NCBI GenBank assembly: GCA_001898255.1
Contig: MKTK01000006.1
Span: forward strand, 69,345-133,344
DNA length: 64,000 bases
Direction of reading: 5' to 3'
Source: Chryseobacterium sp. 39-10
GTDB lineage: Bacteria; Bacteroidota; Bacteroidia; Flavobacteriales; Weeksellaceae
Shown here: piece after piece, positions 43,894 to 52,743 of the stretch
How positions within the stretch are numbered: the stretch's first letter is position 1
How the letters are laid out: each line of letters starts with the position of its first letter
The notes under the pieces: model-generated
Database searches by the model: none
What the model saw: the letters and a program-made list of their open reading frames with translations, nothing else
What the model was told of the DNA's origin: nothing
Translations under genes and position numbers: made by a program

Positions 43894-45234
43894 TTGACAT
43901 CAAACTTATTTAAACGCGGCTGGAAAAAAGAAAGAAGTTCCAACTCACTACCCGAAGTATTTGCCAGCATTCACGTACCTCAAAATGCAGGTTTCTGGCG
44001 AAAGCTGATGGCATTTGTTGGTCCTGGTTTAATGATTGCCGTGGGATATATGGATCCCGGAAACTGGGCAACCGACATTGCGGGAGGAGCACAATTTGGT
44101 TACACCTTACTTTCCGTAATTCTAATATCGAATATTTTTGCAATGATTCTGCAGCATTTATCGCTAAAACTCGGTGTTGTTGCTGAGCGCGATTTGGCGC
44201 AGGCCTGCCGAGATCATTTCCCACCTGTTACCAATTTCATCTTATGGATTTTTTGCGAAATCGCTATTGCAGCATGCGATTTGGCAGAAGTAATAGGTTC
44301 TGCAATTGCACTTAATCTTTTGTTCGGCATCCCATTAACATGGGGAGTAGTCATTACGGTCATTGACGTGTTCGTCATCCTTTTTCTTCAGGCAAAGGGA
44401 TTCCGAATTCTTGAAAGTATTGTCGGGGGTTTAATTTTTGTAATCTTAGGTTGCTTTGGCTATGAAATTATCCTGAGCAAACCAGAACTTTTTCCTATTT
44501 TGGAAGGGCTCGTTCCACAAAAGGAAGTGGTTACCAACCCTTCAATGCTTTATATTGCAATTGGTATTTTGGGAGCCACAGTGATGCCTCATAATTTATA
44601 TCTGCACAGCAGCATCGTACAAACAAGAAATTACCCGCGCACCGATCCCGGAAAAAAAGAAGCCATCAAATTTGCAACGATCGATAGCACGATGTCTCTC
44701 TTCCTTGCCTTTTTCATCAATGCAGCGATTCTGATCGTTGCAGCGTCTACCTTCCATACGACAGGAAACCACGACATTGCCGACATTCATGATGCCTACA
44801 AAATGCTTGCTCCCATCTTGGGAACCACCTTTGCCAGTATCTTTTTTGCCATTGCGCTACTGGCATCTGGCCAAAACTCGACACTTACAGGAACGCTGGC
44901 CGGACAAATTGTGATGGAAGGTTTTCTTAACATTCGACTTAAACCTTGGCTGCGCAGGTTAATTACGCGATTAATCGCCGTTATTCCCGCATTAATTGTG
45001 ACCATTCTTTATGGAGAGAAAGGTACGACAGAATTGCTGGTTCTAAGCCAGGTAATCCTGTCGATGCAGCTCAGTTTTGCTGTGGTTCCGTTAATTATGT
45101 TCACTAATTCAAAATCCAAAATGGGGAAATTCGTCAATCGTCCCTGGCTCAAAATATTGTCGGTTATTATTGCTGCCATCATCATTGTACTGAATGTGGT
45201 GCTGCTGTATCAAGAATTTTCAAAGCATTCCTAA
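43894..45234 (+). CDS. mntH: Nramp family divalent metal (Mn2+) transporter
   Basis: 446 residues, 11 membrane helices. Helix 1 has GYMDPGNWATD with the metal-binding Asp and Asn, and helix 6 has TVMPHNLYLHSS with the Met/His region; both are diagnostic of Nramp. It imports Mn2+ (and Fe2+) with H+. The start is TTG at 43894, since the conserved N-terminal SLPEVFASIHVP tail lies before the next in-frame ATG. The promoter holds a perfect palindrome. Possible functional links are terC at 20834 (Mn2+ export) and the ZIP transporter at 37512. Confidence 0.9.
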   Translation: MTSNLFKRGWKKERSSNSLPEVFASIHVPQNAGFWRKLMAFVGPGLMIAVGYMDPGNWATDIAGGAQFGYTLLSVILISNIFAMILQHLSLKLGVVAERDLAQACRDHFPPVTNFILWIFCEIAIAACDLAEVIGSAIALNLLFGIPLTWGVVITVIDVFVILFLQAKGFRILESIVGGLIFVILGCFGYEIILSKPELFPILEGLVPQKEVVTNPSMLYIAIGILGATVMPHNLYLHSSIVQTRNYPRTDPGKKEAIKFATIDSTMSLFLAFFINAAILIVAASTFHTTGNHDIADIHDAYKMLAPILGTTFASIFFAIALLASGQNSTLTGTLAGQIVMEGFLNIRLKPWLRRLITRLIAVIPALIVTILYGEKGTTELLVLSQVILSMQLSFAVVPLIMFTNSKSKMGKFVNRPWLKILSVIIAAIIIVLNVVLLYQEFSKHS

Positions 45235-45307
45235 TAACTGCCGAAATGTCCTGAAAACCGCCTTTGGCAACATCTTTGTCAAATAGTGGTTATAAAAATG
45301 TAATATT

Positions 45308-45847
45308 ATGTCAGAAAATAAAGATTTACACGAAGAAAATCTGAATCCCGAGTCAGAAAGTAACCACGAGCAATCCGCAGAAACTCCGGAAAATGTGACA
45401 GCACAGCCAACTGCGGAGGAACTTTTGGCAGTCGAAAAAGACCGATATATCCGTTTGTTCGCTGAGTTTGAAAACTATAAAAAAAGAACATCAAAAGAAA
45501 AGTTAGAATTCTTCCAGTATGCCAATCAGGATTTGATGATTTCGATGGTGGATGTCTTGGATGATTTTGAACGGGCTCTCAAGGAAATAAGCAAATCCGG
45601 AAATGAAGGAGATTTGCGTGGTGTTGAGCTGATCTATCAAAAATTCAAAAATAAACTCAGTGAAAAAGGGCTCAAGAAAATAGAAGTAAATCCCGGAGAC
45701 GCTTTCAATGTTGATGTTCATGAAGCTGTAACGCAGATTCCTTCTCCTACTGAAGATTTGAAAGGTAAAATTGTCGATGTTATCGAAACCGGATATACAC
45801 TTAATGACAAAGTAATCCGTTTTGCAAAAGTGGTAATCGGAAACTAA
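45308..45847 (+). CDS. grpE: Nucleotide exchange factor GrpE
   Basis: 179 residues. An acidic, disordered N-terminus (~1-35) is followed by the long GrpE helix (RYIRLFAEFENYKKRTSKEK) and the beta-domain with AVTQIPSPTEDLKGKIVDVIETGYTLNDKVIRFAKVVIG. It swaps ADP for ATP on DnaK. It is followed by dnaJ after 49 bp. dnaK is not in this window. No CIRCE element is seen; two TTTGnCAA repeats at 45263-45282 precede it but I cannot assign them. Confidence 0.94.
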   Translation: MSENKDLHEENLNPESESNHEQSAETPENVTAQPTAEELLAVEKDRYIRLFAEFENYKKRTSKEKLEFFQYANQDLMISMVDVLDDFERALKEISKSGNEGDLRGVELIYQKFKNKLSEKGLKKIEVNPGDAFNVDVHEAVTQIPSPTEDLKGKIVDVIETGYTLNDKVIRFAKVVIGN

Positions 45848-45896
45848 TTCACAATACTGAGGAGTAATTTCGTGCTCCAAATTCTTTTAAGATATT

Positions 45897-47015
45897 ATGA
45901 CGAAACGTGACTATTACGAGGTTCTGGAGATTTCCAAAACCTCGTCGGGTGAAGAAATAAAAAAGGCGTACAGAAAAATGGCGCTCAAGTACCACCCTGA
46001 TAAAAACCCTGGAGACAATGCTGCAGAGGAAAAATTCAAAGAAGCTGCTGAAGCATATGAAGTGTTAAGCGACGACAATAAACGCGCAAGATACGACCAG
46101 TTTGGCCACGCCGGTCTCAACGGTAATGGTGGATTTGGTGGTGGTGCCGGCGGAATGAACATGGAAGATATTTTCGCACAGTTTGGGAATATTTTCGGAG
46201 GGCATTTTGGGGGCGGCTTTGGTGGTTTTGGGGGTGGACAAACCCAGCAACTTCGCGGGAGCAATCTTCGGGTAAGAATTAAACTTAACCTTGAGGAGAT
46301 GGTAAATGGTACGCAAAAGACCATCAAGGTGAAGAAAATGAAAATTGCTGCAGGTGTTACCTCAAAAACCTGCCCAACTTGTAATGGAAGTGGAATGCAG
46401 GTAAAAGTGATGAACACCATGTTTGGACAAATGCAAACCCAAACGCAGTGTGGCACTTGCCACGGAATAGGTAAAATAGCCGACAAAATTCCATCTGGTG
46501 CTAATGCGCAGGGATTGGTGAAAGAAGATGAAGAGGTAACAATCAATATTCCCGCAGGAGCACGAGATGGCATCCAGCTTAATGTGCGAGGAAAAGGTAA
46601 CGATGCACCTTTTGGAGGAAATCCCGGTGATTTACTCGTCGTGGTAGAGGAAGAAGTGGATGCACATATCAAACGTGAAGGCGATAACCTTCATCAGGAG
46701 TTGTACGTTTCTTTTGCAGAAGCTGCCTTAGGAACACAAAAAGAAATACCAACAGTAGGTGGAAAGGTGAAAATTAAGGTTGATCCCGGAACGCAATCCG
46801 GCAAAATTCTTCGACTCACAGGAAAAGGGTTACCTAGTATCGAAAGTTATGGAAAAGGAGACATGTTTATCCACATCAACGTGTGGACTCCTCAAAAATT
46901 ATCCGCTGAGCAACGAGAATTTTTTGAAAATCAAATGAAGAACGGTGAAATGGTAGCAGAACCTTCCGGCAAAGAAAAAACATTTTTCGACAAGGTGAGA
47001 GATCTTTTTAATTGA
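45897..47015 (+). CDS. dnaJ: Chaperone DnaJ (single zinc centre)
   Basis: 372 residues. J domain with the HPD triad ([10 protein letters not shown]) in the first 70 residues, then a Gly/Phe-rich linker ([20 protein letters not shown]), then the C-terminal substrate-binding domain. Only two of the usual four CxxCxGxG repeats are present, CPTCNGSG and CGTCHGIG. The outer pair is replaced by [10 protein letters not shown] and an ungapped linker. That form is common in Flavobacteriia, from memory. It works with GrpE and DnaK. The operon ends at a clear terminator. Confidence 0.93.
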   Translation: MTKRDYYEVLEISKTSSGEEIKKAYRKMALKYHPDKNPGDNAAEEKFKEAAEAYEVLSDDNKRARYDQFGHAGLNGNGGFGGGAGGMNMEDIFAQFGNIFGGHFGGGFGGFGGGQTQQLRGSNLRVRIKLNLEEMVNGTQKTIKVKKMKIAAGVTSKTCPTCNGSGMQVKVMNTMFGQMQTQTQCGTCHGIGKIADKIPSGANAQGLVKEDEEVTINIPAGARDGIQLNVRGKGNDAPFGGNPGDLLVVVEEEVDAHIKREGDNLHQELYVSFAEAALGTQKEIPTVGGKVKIKVDPGTQSGKILRLTGKGLPSIESYGKGDMFIHINVWTPQKLSAEQREFFENQMKNGEMVAEPSGKEKTFFDKVRDLFN

Positions 47016-47039
47016 ATAGCAAACCTTTTCATGACACAG

Positions 47040-47067
47040 GGAGCTTCTTAATAGAAGCTCCTTTTTT
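47040..47067 (+). terminator. Terminator after dnaJ
   Basis: Nine-bp stem GGAGCTTCT/AGAAGCTCC with a TAAT loop and six T residues. Confidence 0.85.
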
Positions 47068-47142
47068 AATGGCTCATCATTAAAGAACAACATAACAACC
47101 TCAGACTTACATATTGCAGCAAGCTTCTGGATAAGTAATTAC

Positions 47143-47173
47143 AAAAAAAAGCAATCTTATCCAGATTGCTTTT
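47143..47173 (-). terminator. Terminator of dedA
   Basis: Eleven-bp stem AAAAGCAATCT/AGATTGCTTTT with a short loop; on the minus strand it is followed by a run of T residues. It lies 22 bp after the dedA stop. Confidence 0.75.
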
Positions 47174-47194
47174 CCATTAAAATATCATTGAAAA

Positions 47195-47878
47195 TTATTC
47201 TTCAGTAGTAGGTTCATCTTTCTTTTTTCCGAAGAAAAACTTTATCACAATAGGAACTGTAGTGATCAAAACAATGATGATGATGATCATTTCTAAGTGA
47301 GATTTCAGCTCGATGCCGAACTGGTTGCGGAAAAGTGTATCAAGATAATGACCCGCAAAAATAAGTGAAAAAGACCACAAAAATGCACCGATCACATTAT
47401 CGATAAGAAAACGACCTTTATCCATCTTTACAATTCCCGCAACAATGGGCGTAAATGTTCTTACGACAGGTAAAAATCTTGCCATAATAACGGCGAGTGC
47501 ACCATGATCCTCGAAAAAATCGTGGGCTTGAAAAAGGTATTTCTTCTTAAATAGAAAAGAATCTTCACGTTTGTAAAGTGCCGGCCCCGCCTTTCGACCA
47601 AACCAATACCCTACTTCGTTGCCAATAACAGCTGCGATGGAAACGCAAGTTGCAAGAATGGTGGTGTCCAGGAGCTCACTTCCTGTAGATCCGAAAGTTT
47701 CGGTCATCAGCTCTACGGCATAAATTCCAGAAACGAACAGCAAACTGTCGCCAGGAAGGAAAAAACCAACGAACAAGCCGGTTTCTGCAAAAACAATAAA
47801 TAAAATGAGCCAAAAACCGCCCATCTTAATGTAAAATTCAGGATTCAACAAATCCTTCCAGCTTTCGAAATGTTCCAT
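47195..47878 (-). CDS. DedA family membrane protein
   Basis: 227 residues, four to five helices plus re-entrant loops. The family motifs FFLPGDSLLFVSG (~37-50) and MARFLPVVRTFTPIVAGI (~131-148) are present, the latter with the conserved Arg that is essential in E. coli YqjA/DedA. DedA proteins are now linked to flipping of undecaprenyl phosphate or phosphatidylethanolamine and to pH and envelope homeostasis. It could thus act in the same lipid-carrier cycle as uppP (11800), though the genes are not linked. Confidence 0.88.
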   Translation of the reverse strand: MEHFESWKDLLNPEFYIKMGGFWLILFIVFAETGLFVGFFLPGDSLLFVSGIYAVELMTETFGSTGSELLDTTILATCVSIAAVIGNEVGYWFGRKAGPALYKREDSFLFKKKYLFQAHDFFEDHGALAVIMARFLPVVRTFTPIVAGIVKMDKGRFLIDNVIGAFLWSFSLIFAGHYLDTLFRNQFGIELKSHLEMIIIIIVLITTVPIVIKFFFGKKKDEPTTEE

Positions 47879-47883
47879 ATCTG

Positions 47884-47911
47884 CAAAGATAATAAAACCC
47901 GACGCTTACAA
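47884..47911 (-). promoter_or_regulatory. Promoter of dedA
   Basis: Minus strand TTG (complement of 47909-47911), 17-bp spacer, TATCTTTG (47891 to 47884); the ATG follows 5 bp later. Both elements match the Bacteroidota consensus. Confidence 0.55.
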
Positions 47912-47969
47912 AAATAAGTAATCGTTAAATTTTATTAAAATGTTTATCTACAGTGGTTTTTCAGAAAAA

Positions 47970-49082
47970 TCAAAGATCGAAATCGTCCTCAGAAACTGCC
48001 GTTCCATCAGCCATGAGAAACGCTTTTAGAAATGGGGTCAAATTGCCATTCATTACGCCCTCAACATCCGATGTTTCGTAGCCGGAACGTACATCTTTCA
48101 CCAATTTATAAGGATGCATTACATAATTTCGGATTTGGCTTCCCCACTCTATTTTCATTTTACCGGCCTCAATTTCGTTGCGTGCTTTCATTCGTTCTTC
48201 CAGCTCCATTTCATAGAGTCTGGAGCGAAGAAGCTGCATCGCTTTTTCTTTGTTCTGAAGCTGAGAGCGACTTTCGGAGTTTTCAATGATGATTCCTGTG
48301 GGCGCATGACGAAGTCTTACAGCAGTTTCCACCTTGTTTACATTTTGCCCGCCTGCACCACTGGAGCGCATGGTTTCGAAAGAAATATCGGCAGGATTTA
48401 TATTAATTTCAATGGTATCATCCACCAAAGGATACACGTAAACCGACACAAAACTGGTGTGTCTTTTGGCATTGGAGTCGAACGGAGAAATGCGCACCAG
48501 ACGGTGAACGCCGTTTTCACCACGCAAATAGCCAAATGCGAATTCGCCCTCAATTTCGAGTGTCACGGTTTTCACACCTGCTACATCACCTTCCTGGAAG
48601 TTCAGTTCTTTTATTTTATAGCCCTGTTTCTCTGCCCACATGGTATACATCCTCATCAGCATCGATGCCCAATCGCAACTCTCGGTTCCGCCTGCACCCG
48701 CCGTAATTTGCAGTACTGCAGACAGCTCATCACCTTCGTTGGAAAGCATATTTTTGAATTCCAAATCTTCAATTTTCTCGACCAACTGGGGAAATGCCTG
48801 ATCGAGTTCTTTTTCAGAATCGGGATCTTCTTTTGCAAAATCCATCAGCACCTGAATATCTTCAAAACGAGCAAATATTTCCTCATAATCATCTACCCAT
48901 TTTTTTCGCGAACGAAGTTGCTTCATAAACGCCTCGGCTTCTTTGGGATTATCCCAAAAGTCTGGTGCCACGGTCTTTTCTTCGTCGTTGGTTATTTCGA
49001 TTTTCTTTTTTTCGATCTGAAGAAATTTATACAAATCCGCAATTCTTGCCTGTACATCTTTGATCTGGTCGCTGTTTATCAT
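47970..49082 (-). CDS. prfB: Peptide chain release factor 2 (no programmed frameshift)
   Basis: 370 residues in one open frame. The SPF codon-recognition motif (RISPFDSN) identifies RF2, and GGQ ([12 protein letters not shown]) is the peptidyl-tRNA hydrolysis loop. The usual prfB +1 frameshift site (CTTTGA near codon 26) is absent: the stretch reads FLQIEKKK without an in-frame TGA. RF2 in this organism is therefore not autoregulated by frameshifting. It recognises UGA and UAA. Confidence 0.95.
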   Translation of the reverse strand: MINSDQIKDVQARIADLYKFLQIEKKKIEITNDEEKTVAPDFWDNPKEAEAFMKQLRSRKKWVDDYEEIFARFEDIQVLMDFAKEDPDSEKELDQAFPQLVEKIEDLEFKNMLSNEGDELSAVLQITAGAGGTESCDWASMLMRMYTMWAEKQGYKIKELNFQEGDVAGVKTVTLEIEGEFAFGYLRGENGVHRLVRISPFDSNAKRHTSFVSVYVYPLVDDTIEININPADISFETMRSSGAGGQNVNKVETAVRLRHAPTGIIIENSESRSQLQNKEKAMQLLRSRLYEMELEERMKARNEIEAGKMKIEWGSQIRNYVMHPYKLVKDVRSGYETSDVEGVMNGNLTPFLKAFLMADGTAVSEDDFDL

Positions 49083-49170
49083 ATTGCAAAAATACGGATT
49101 AATGAGTTATTATTTCGAACAAAAACGTGGCGATATTTTCGTGTTAATAACGGCTAAAATTCAAGCAAAT

Positions 49171-49197
49171 AAAAAAAGCGAACCGAAGTCCGCTTTT
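49171..49197 (-). terminator. Terminator of the glucan phosphorylase gene
   Basis: On the minus strand AAAAGCG/CGCTTTT encloses an AC-TTCG-GT stem-loop and is followed by T residues. It sits 59 bp after the glucan phosphorylase stop and before the prfB promoter. Confidence 0.65.
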
Positions 49198-49255
49198 GCT
49201 TTATTGAATGATAAATGCTGAAAAAACATTGCGTTTTTTCTATTGGCAAATACAA

Positions 49256-50914
49256 TTAATCGTTATAGATCTGTTTATAGTACTCATCTGCCATTCGATC
49301 AGAGTTGAATTTGGCTTTTACATCAACCATTGCATTTTGCTGAATTTTTCTCCACTTGTCAGGGTTGTCATAATAAGTAGGAATAATTTCATTTTCCAAA
49401 GCAGCATAGAGATTCTCAAGGTCAAAATTGTCCTGGTCATAAACGCTGGCATTGTTGTAGTCGGCTTGTGGAGTTACAAAAGCATTCTCTCCATTTTTGG
49501 CAAATTCAGGAATCCAGCCATCATCCGTAGACAGATTCACTGATCCATTCATAGCCGCCGTCATTCCTGACGTTCCGGATGCTTCTCGAGGAACACGCGG
49601 ATTATTAAGCCAAAGATCGGAACCCTGTTTTAACGACTTACTGAGTGACAGTTCATATCCGGTAAGCACCGCCATATTCTTATAATACTTGCTTTCTTCC
49701 ACCAACAAGTTGAAGGTTGAGATCGCAGCATAATCCATAGGATAAGGTTTCCCTGCCCAAATAATCTGTACAGGGTATTTTGGGTTGTTGAGCAGTCTTT
49801 CGAATCTCACTTTGTCGCTAAGCAGTAGGTCGGCCCTTTTATAGCCCGCAAATCTTCTTGCCCAAACAATGGTGAAAACATTGGGATCGAAGAGGTTGCC
49901 GGTTTGGTCGGCAACGATTCTGAAGAGGCGCTTTTTAAGGTGTTTTTTACGGAAATCGAACAACATTTTATCGTCCTCATCTTTGGCGTTATACAAAGGT
50001 TTATCCGACCAGTACTTAAATTCCTGTGCATTGGTGATGGCCTTAATTTCACATATTCCCGGGTATTTGCTCCACATAATGCGAGAGACTTCGCCATGCA
50101 ACTGAGAAACACCATTGGCCACTCTTGCCATTCTAAGTGCACACAGTGAATGATTAAAACGGTCGTCCTGCACGCCTTCAATGGTTTTTACTTCATCAAT
50201 CGTTAAACCTGAAAAGTAAGACATATCATGACACATAAAAATATTGTGCTTTTCGTTCCCTGCTTCTTCCGGCGTATGCGTTGTAAACACTAATTTTTCT
50301 TTCACTTTCGCCAAATCACCGCCATATTTTTTCAACAAATAAAAAGCTGCAGGCAAACCATGCGCTTCATTAAGATGATAGACATCTCTTTCAAAATTCA
50401 TCACATCAAGCAATTTCGCCCCGCCTTTCCCTAAAAGGATGTATTGCGCAATCTTGGTTGATTCGTTGGCATCGTACAATCTATGGCAAATGGTTTTTGA
50501 AATATGATCATTTTCCGGCACATCTGTAGAAAGCAGAAACATGGGTGCAGTATGAAAAATTTCCGGATCCAGGTACCAAACCTTTACCCAAACAGGTGCC
50601 GAGTGAATCTCAATCTGAAACTTAATGCCCGTATCCTGTAAGAAAGAGTACATTTTTTTGGTCCATGTTGGTTGCAATGTTTGGTCATGGTTTCTTTGCT
50701 GATCATAATAGCCGAATTTCCACAAAATTCCAATACCTACAAGATTTTGCTTTAGGTTATATGCACTTCTCATGTGCGATCCTGCAAGAAATCCGAGTCC
50801 GCCGGAATATATTTTTAAAGCTTGGTCAATGGCAAACTCCATTGAAAAATAAGCCACTTTTTTAGAATAGTCTGGGTTGATGCTGAAAGGCATCTCAAAG
50901 TTTTTAAAATCCAT
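49256..50914 (-). CDS. Alpha-glucan phosphorylase family protein (TIGR02094 type), PLP-lysine position is Thr
   Basis: 552 residues from the ATG at 50914; the upstream start at 50938 adds 8 residues only. The short form of GT35 lacks the N-terminal domain of GlgP. Motifs include VAYFSMEFAID, HLNEAHG, FTTHTPEEAGNEKH, ARRFAGYKRADLLL and NNPRVPREASGTSGM. The residue after that Met is Thr (TAAMNGSVNLS), where GlgP and most TIGR02094 proteins have the Lys that forms the Schiff base with PLP. The enzyme may use no PLP, use another residue, or work as a different glucan-acting transferase. It does not sit with glgC (60585). Confidence 0.83.
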   Translation of the reverse strand: MDFKNFEMPFSINPDYSKKVAYFSMEFAIDQALKIYSGGLGFLAGSHMRSAYNLKQNLVGIGILWKFGYYDQQRNHDQTLQPTWTKKMYSFLQDTGIKFQIEIHSAPVWVKVWYLDPEIFHTAPMFLLSTDVPENDHISKTICHRLYDANESTKIAQYILLGKGGAKLLDVMNFERDVYHLNEAHGLPAAFYLLKKYGGDLAKVKEKLVFTTHTPEEAGNEKHNIFMCHDMSYFSGLTIDEVKTIEGVQDDRFNHSLCALRMARVANGVSQLHGEVSRIMWSKYPGICEIKAITNAQEFKYWSDKPLYNAKDEDDKMLFDFRKKHLKKRLFRIVADQTGNLFDPNVFTIVWARRFAGYKRADLLLSDKVRFERLLNNPKYPVQIIWAGKPYPMDYAAISTFNLLVEESKYYKNMAVLTGYELSLSKSLKQGSDLWLNNPRVPREASGTSGMTAAMNGSVNLSTDDGWIPEFAKNGENAFVTPQADYNNASVYDQDNFDLENLYAALENEIIPTYYDNPDKWRKIQQNAMVDVKAKFNSDRMADEYYKQIYND

Positions 50915-50935
50915 CTTCTTGTTTATTTGAATGTG

Positions 50936-50943
50936 CAAATTTA
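50936..50943 (-). promoter_or_regulatory. Putative -7 element of the glucan phosphorylase gene
   Basis: TAAATTTG on the minus strand, 21 bp before the ATG at 50914. -33 element not evident. Confidence 0.4.
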
Positions 50944-51172
50944 CTTCATTTAATCCTTTTATTAAAGTTAACTTTTATCATCTCCTGCAGCGGGTGATTT
51001 TCGTCATGCAGCACCGATTAATAGCGTTTTAATCCTTCCTACTAATTTTGATTTTTGCTGAATTGAAGCGTTTTCAACTATTAACTTAACTTTAAATTTA
51101 ACCCAAAAACAATTTTGTATTGAATTTTTATTTAATTTTAGAATCATAAAATATTGATTTTCAAAATCTACG

Positions 51173-51973
51173 GTGATGAAAAAAGTATTTTCTGATGAAG
51201 ATTTGGTGAAAAACCTTTCACTTTACTACCTCAATCGGCATCTTAAGAAGAAGCCGATAGAGAAGTATCATCGACAAATCGATCAATCGGCGTTACACGA
51301 CCGCGACAAGTACAGGAAAAAATCTGAAATTCTTTTACTCAATTGTTTTCTGCATCATTTCCCAGATGTTCAGTTTGAAAACCTCATCTGCGAAAGCCCC
51401 GACTTTATTGCCAAAATTAATGACAAAAAAATAGGGATCGAGCTCACCGAAGTCATCAATCATTTGGAAGTAAAAAAAATCGAAAGTCAGCTCAACAAAA
51501 TATTCCATAACGCCCAGATACTGCTGGAAAATGAAGACACCCCGAAATTTCGCGGTGTTTATTTTTTGGAATTTCATAATCTTTCCGCAATCGATCTGCT
51601 AGAAAAACAGGAAGAAGTGGTACAAAACATTCGCCAATGCATCCAGAAAAACAAACCATTTGGATACATCAAAAAAATACGAAAAGCGCCACACCGACGT
51701 AACGTTTTCATTACCCATGATTATAATCTCGGACTGTTTGATGGATTATGCTCCGAGAAAATCATTGAACTGATTGAGAAAAAAAATCAAAAATTTCCTT
51801 ACTACGATCGTAGTGTTGATGAGTGTTGGCTGATTATTGTTTCGGATATGAATTCGCTGGCTTCACGCTTTACCTTCATCCAGAATAAAGAAAACCTGCA
51901 ACAAATACAGTCTCCATTTCACAGAATTATGCATGTGGAAAACCTTTGTGGCAGCATGACTCAGATTAAATAA
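51173..51973 (+). CDS. Unrecognised protein with PD-(D/E)XK-like motif
   Basis: 266 residues, mostly helix and strand with a basic N-terminus (KKKPIEKYHRQID). Residues ~75-95 read ESPDFIAKINDKKIGIELTE: an Asp in a PD motif followed, after a turn of a beta hairpin, by GIELT. This is the spacing of the PD-(D/E)XK nuclease core with Thr at the Lys position. A downstream basic strand (KKIRKAPHRRNVFITHDY) and a second strand (DECWLIIVSDM) would continue the fold. The family is not one I can name. It may be a stand-alone nuclease, a restriction-like effector or a non-catalytic derivative. The neighbours, a glucan enzyme and a DinB-like protein, give no hint. Confidence 0.6.
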   Translation: MMKKVFSDEDLVKNLSLYYLNRHLKKKPIEKYHRQIDQSALHDRDKYRKKSEILLLNCFLHHFPDVQFENLICESPDFIAKINDKKIGIELTEVINHLEVKKIESQLNKIFHNAQILLENEDTPKFRGVYFLEFHNLSAIDLLEKQEEVVQNIRQCIQKNKPFGYIKKIRKAPHRRNVFITHDYNLGLFDGLCSEKIIELIEKKNQKFPYYDRSVDECWLIIVSDMNSLASRFTFIQNKENLQQIQSPFHRIMHVENLCGSMTQIK

Positions 51974-52008
51974 TAACTAATAATTGTTTTTGTATTGTAT
52001 AGCTCTTG

Positions 52009-52036
52009 TTGAAGATTTCTTATTTCACTACATTTG
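52009..52036 (+). promoter_or_regulatory. Promoter of the DinB-like gene
   Basis: TTG at 52009-52011, spacer 17 bp, TACATTTG at 52029-52036. The ATGs at 52052 and 52058 follow. An upstream TTG start (52034) is rejected because it lies in the -7 element. Confidence 0.5.
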
Positions 52037-52057
52037 ATTACGCTAAATGTAATGATC

Positions 52058-52648
52058 ATGAAAGAACTTTTTATCAAGAGATTTCTTTACTACAAGGAAC
52101 TTGGCGACAAGTCATTTGCACAGCTTTCCGATGAACAAATGTTTTGGCAATACAACGAAGAAAGTAATTCCATCGCAGTCATTGTAAAACATATAGGCGG
52201 AAACATGCTTTCCCGCTGGACCAATTTTTGGAAAGAAGACGGCGAAAAACCTTGGCGAAATCGTGATATGGAGTTTGTTAACACGTTTAAAAACAAAACA
52301 GAAATTCTGGATTATTGGGAAAAAGGTTGGGCTTGCCTTTTCGAGGCACTAAACGAAATTACACCCGAAAACATTAACTATACTATCTTCATCCGCCACG
52401 AACCCCATTCAGTATTGGATGCCTTGCTGAGACAACTGGCGCATTATCCTTACCACATTGGCCAAATTATTTACATCGCTAAAATGCTAAAAAACGACGA
52501 CTGGAAAACACTTTCCATTGCCCGCAATGCATCCGATGCCTATACGATTGAAATGCTGCGTCTACAGCATCCTGATGAAATTTCCGAAAATTCGTCACCC
52601 GTTTGTTTTGCCAACAGTCCCGAGATCCGTAAAGATTTCAAAATCTGA
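52058..52648 (+). CDS. DinB-superfamily/DUF1572 protein
   Basis: About 196 residues from the ATG at 52058 (52052 is equally possible). A four-helix bundle of the DinB/YfiT type: His at IVKHIGGNM near residue 48, and the C-terminal HYPYHIGQIIYIAK with the paired His that bind metal in this fold. The WEKGWACLFEAL segment is typical of DUF1572. Members are often thiol-transferases or of unknown role; here no thiol cofactor gene is nearby. It is followed after ~95 bp by the cysteine dioxygenase-like gene. Confidence 0.8.
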   Translation: MKELFIKRFLYYKELGDKSFAQLSDEQMFWQYNEESNSIAVIVKHIGGNMLSRWTNFWKEDGEKPWRNRDMEFVNTFKNKTEILDYWEKGWACLFEALNEITPENINYTIFIRHEPHSVLDALLRQLAHYPYHIGQIIYIAKMLKNDDWKTLSIARNASDAYTIEMLRLQHPDEISENSSPVCFANSPEIRKDFKI

Positions 52649-52654
52649 ATTTTC

Positions 52655-52682
52655 TGATAAAAATCAACGCTGATATTTATCA
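52655..52682. promoter_or_regulatory. Tandem TGAT-N4-ATCA palindromes upstream of the cysteine dioxygenase-like gene
   Basis: TGATAAAAATCA, four bases ACGC, then TGATATTTATCA: two 12-bp palindromes with period 16. They also pair as one larger inverted repeat (11 of 12 arms). Located 62 bp before the ATG at 52744. No T tract follows, so this is more likely an operator than a terminator. The regulator is unknown. Confidence 0.45.
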
Positions 52683-52743
52683 ATATATTCCTGAAACGTC
52701 TTAGGAGCGTAGTGAGTAATTTTACTACACCAAATTTTAGGAT

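Noticed and set aside
45263..45282. Direct repeats TTTGGCAA and TTTGTCAA before grpE
   Set aside because: Suggestive of a heat-shock site but too short, and no matching known element; not a CIRCE sequence.
45914..46672. 252-residue ORF antisense to dnaJ
   Set aside because: A shadow of the Gly/Pro-rich dnaJ frame. It lacks any protein-like pattern and is full of Pro/Ser runs.
48114..49157. 347-residue ORF antisense to prfB
   Set aside because: Shadow frame with no domain signature; prfB is clear on the other strand.
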